Assembly (NCBI RefSeq): GCF_943734655.1 | Contig: NC_071354.1 | Coordinates: 70,763,544 to 70,827,543 of the forward strand | Direction of reading: 5' to 3' | From: Sabethes cyaneus | Taxonomy: Eukaryota > Arthropoda > Insecta > Diptera > Culicidae | Length of the DNA stretch: 64,000 nucleotides | Part shown: positions 62,621-64,000 of the stretch, one piece after another | Numbering within the stretch: the first letter of the stretch is position 1 | Layout: every line of letters begins with the position of its first letter | The notes under the pieces: generated by a model | Databases searched by the model: none | Told to the model about the DNA's origin: nothing | Seen by the model: only the letters and a program-made list of their open reading frames with translations | Program-made: the position numbers and the translations under genes

Positions 62621-63315
62621 TGTCATCTCAATTATGTGCCGCACAAGTCAATGCATACTGATGCGAGGGGGAACTATTTGTTGGTGCTCAATGTTAATGA
62701 GAACTATAGTTAACTCGCACTGGATAGTCTCTAGGTATCCCACATCTTCCCTCTTCTCTAATAAAGAAAAACATGGCTGACTGTATACAGGAAGGTTCCA
62801 AATTTTATTGAAGAAAACTCAACATATCTCCGTTTAACTCGCTTCGAGTATTCTCCATCTATTTTTTCAAGTTCATCAATTCGCTTATAATTGTAGAGAC
62901 TGGTTAGCAGGTACTAGCCATTTTACAATCGGAAAATGCCGTCATAAAAATCATCATATGAATCAATTATAAGGTAGTATAAGAACGCAACTGTGAGCTA
63001 ATATCATTATTCGATATTCTCAACTGATGTTACCTTGATTTGATTGAACAAGTTGACCGCAGCTTTAGTTCGTGTAACTTCCATTGCACAAATGCAAAAC
63101 ACTGTAATACACACTACCCGCCAATGTTGCAAATCATCGCATTAGAGAGCGCTCACGATCCAGTCTTCTGCGATAATATTTATGCATTAATTTCCCCGCT
63201 AGTCTCTCTAAACAACGACAAACGCAAAGCCACGTAGATAGTTTGATTCGAGTCATTAATTCTACCCAGCACAGCAATCACCGCTGCAACTAGCCGCGCA
63301 CATTTGCACATTTTC
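62621..63315. other. Unassigned interval
   Basis: No gene or recognisable transposon. AT-rich with ordinary complexity. It leads into the tandem array. Confidence 0.4.
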
Positions 63316-63750
63316 CGATCGTGCTGTGGTCATCCCGAACACACATTGAATAAAAGTTTCATGCGCGGTTATCCCAACGCGCGCTACTTTTCTGCTTGCT
63401 TTGGGGCGGTTATCTCAACACGCAACTGTAGTTTCGCCATGCTGCCCTACTACAATCAAGCTGTGGTCATCCCAAACGCACACTAATAAATCGTTAAGCA
63501 CGGTTATCCCAACGCGCGCTGCTTTTTGCTTATCTTGGGGCGGTTATCCCAACACGCGCCGATAGTTTCGTCCTGCAATGCAACTGTAATCAAGCTGTGG
63601 TCATCCCGAACACACACACAAAATTTATTTCCTTGGGGTGGTTACCCCACACGCGCCAATAGCTTTGTCATATGACTGCCTAAAGTTGTGGTCATCCCGA
63701 TCACACACTACTAGGGCGCTTGGCACGGTCATCCCAACGCGTACCTTCAC
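63316..63750. repeat. Tandem array of alternating ATCCC subunits
   Basis: Three subunit types alternate: A (GTGGTCATCCCGAACACAC), B (CGGTTATCCCAACGCGCGCT) and C (GGGGCGGTTATCCCAACACG). The GGT of each begins at 63328 A, 63367 B, 63408 C, 63465 A, 63502 B, 63542 C, 63599 A, 63640 C, 63690 A and 63727 B. A-to-A spacing is 137, 134 and 91 bp; the last is shorter because a B subunit is missing. It resembles subterminal or promoter-type repeats. The family was not recognised. Confidence 0.8.
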
Positions 63751-64000
63751 TTACTCATAACGGCTAAACCGTCTCACTCACCGAATAAACCGTAAAGTGA
63801 AATGAAAAATAAAAGAACCGAACACTGAACACACCATCCGGTAGCGGACTGAATACGATAGCAAAATGAAAAAAAAAAACTAGATGCAAAAACCACGCCA
63901 CTTTCCTTGATGCCACCGCGCGAACGAAATGAAAAATAGGGAAAAAAATCACTTCTTGTTCTCGCGTTCGAGTGACTCCACCGCCAGCAAAACATATATG
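63751..64000. other. Window edge, unassigned
   Basis: AT-rich with an A run at about 63869-63878. Nothing recognisable; it may be the continuation of whatever carries the array. Confidence 0.35.

Noticed and set aside
63316..63750. CRISPR array
   Set aside because: Spacing and units are tandem subunits of three related kinds with no unique spacers, and the sequence is eukaryotic in character.

Overview
The window looks like gene-poor euchromatic or heterochromatic DNA of an insect, most probably a mosquito or close dipteran relative. The basis is the mix of transposon families: a mariner-group element with a D37E-type transposase, RTE-clade LINEs, R1-clade and CR1/jockey-group LINEs, tRNA-derived SINEs and a Helitron with a GTCT-rich end. 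The species assignment is inference. No long intact host gene, rRNA or functional tRNA was recognised. Almost every readable protein segment is a decayed retrotransposon or transposase.

Layout. 1-1.3 kb: purine-rich GACRAAAA-like low complexity, a TCA microsatellite and two copies of a dispersed repeat. 1.3-7.3 kb: mostly unassigned. 7.4-9.6 kb: 5'-truncated CR1/jockey-group LINE (minus). 10.2-13.7 kb: Helitron copy 1 (minus), carrying a nested CR1/jockey-group LINE (plus). 13.9 kb: a 79-bp foldback MITE. 14-18 kb: unassigned, with one weak candidate for a small secreted peptide at 16461-16595. 18-23 kb: a dense cluster of short repeats (four copies of an ~85-bp repeat in two inverted pairs, SINEs, a 112-bp GC-rich tandem duplication, and tRNA-like direct repeats 832 bp apart). 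23.1-27.3 kb: an internally deleted mariner-group element, RTE debris, a SINE, LINE tails and a 93-bp satellite. 31.2-32.5 kb: an ITmD37E-like transposon with both terminal inverted repeats. 33.7-35.8 kb: RTE fragments, a hairpin and a MITE. 39.4-41.2 kb: RTE copy (minus). 41.3-45 kb: a purine-rich tract split by Helitron copy 2 (plus), which holds about 14 minisatellite units in a higher-order pattern. 48.8-52.1 kb: size-complete RTE element with a 14-bp target-site duplication. 52.2-53.6 kb: another LINE that lost its reverse transcriptase core. 56.0-60.0 kb: an RTE copy (plus) split by an R1-clade LINE flanked by an 11-bp target-site duplication. 60.2-62.6 kb: RTE and CR1-group fragments. 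63.3-63.75 kb: a tandem array built from three alternating ATCCC-containing subunits.

The parts do not form a pathway. They record successive insertions. The best-supported events are the R1-clade LINE inside an RTE coding sequence (the reading frame resumes across the duplicated target), a LINE inside Helitron copy 1, and Helitron copy 2 inside a purine tract. The least explained structures are the 63.3-kb array, the higher-order minisatellite in Helitron copy 2, and the 93-bp satellite found at three separate places.
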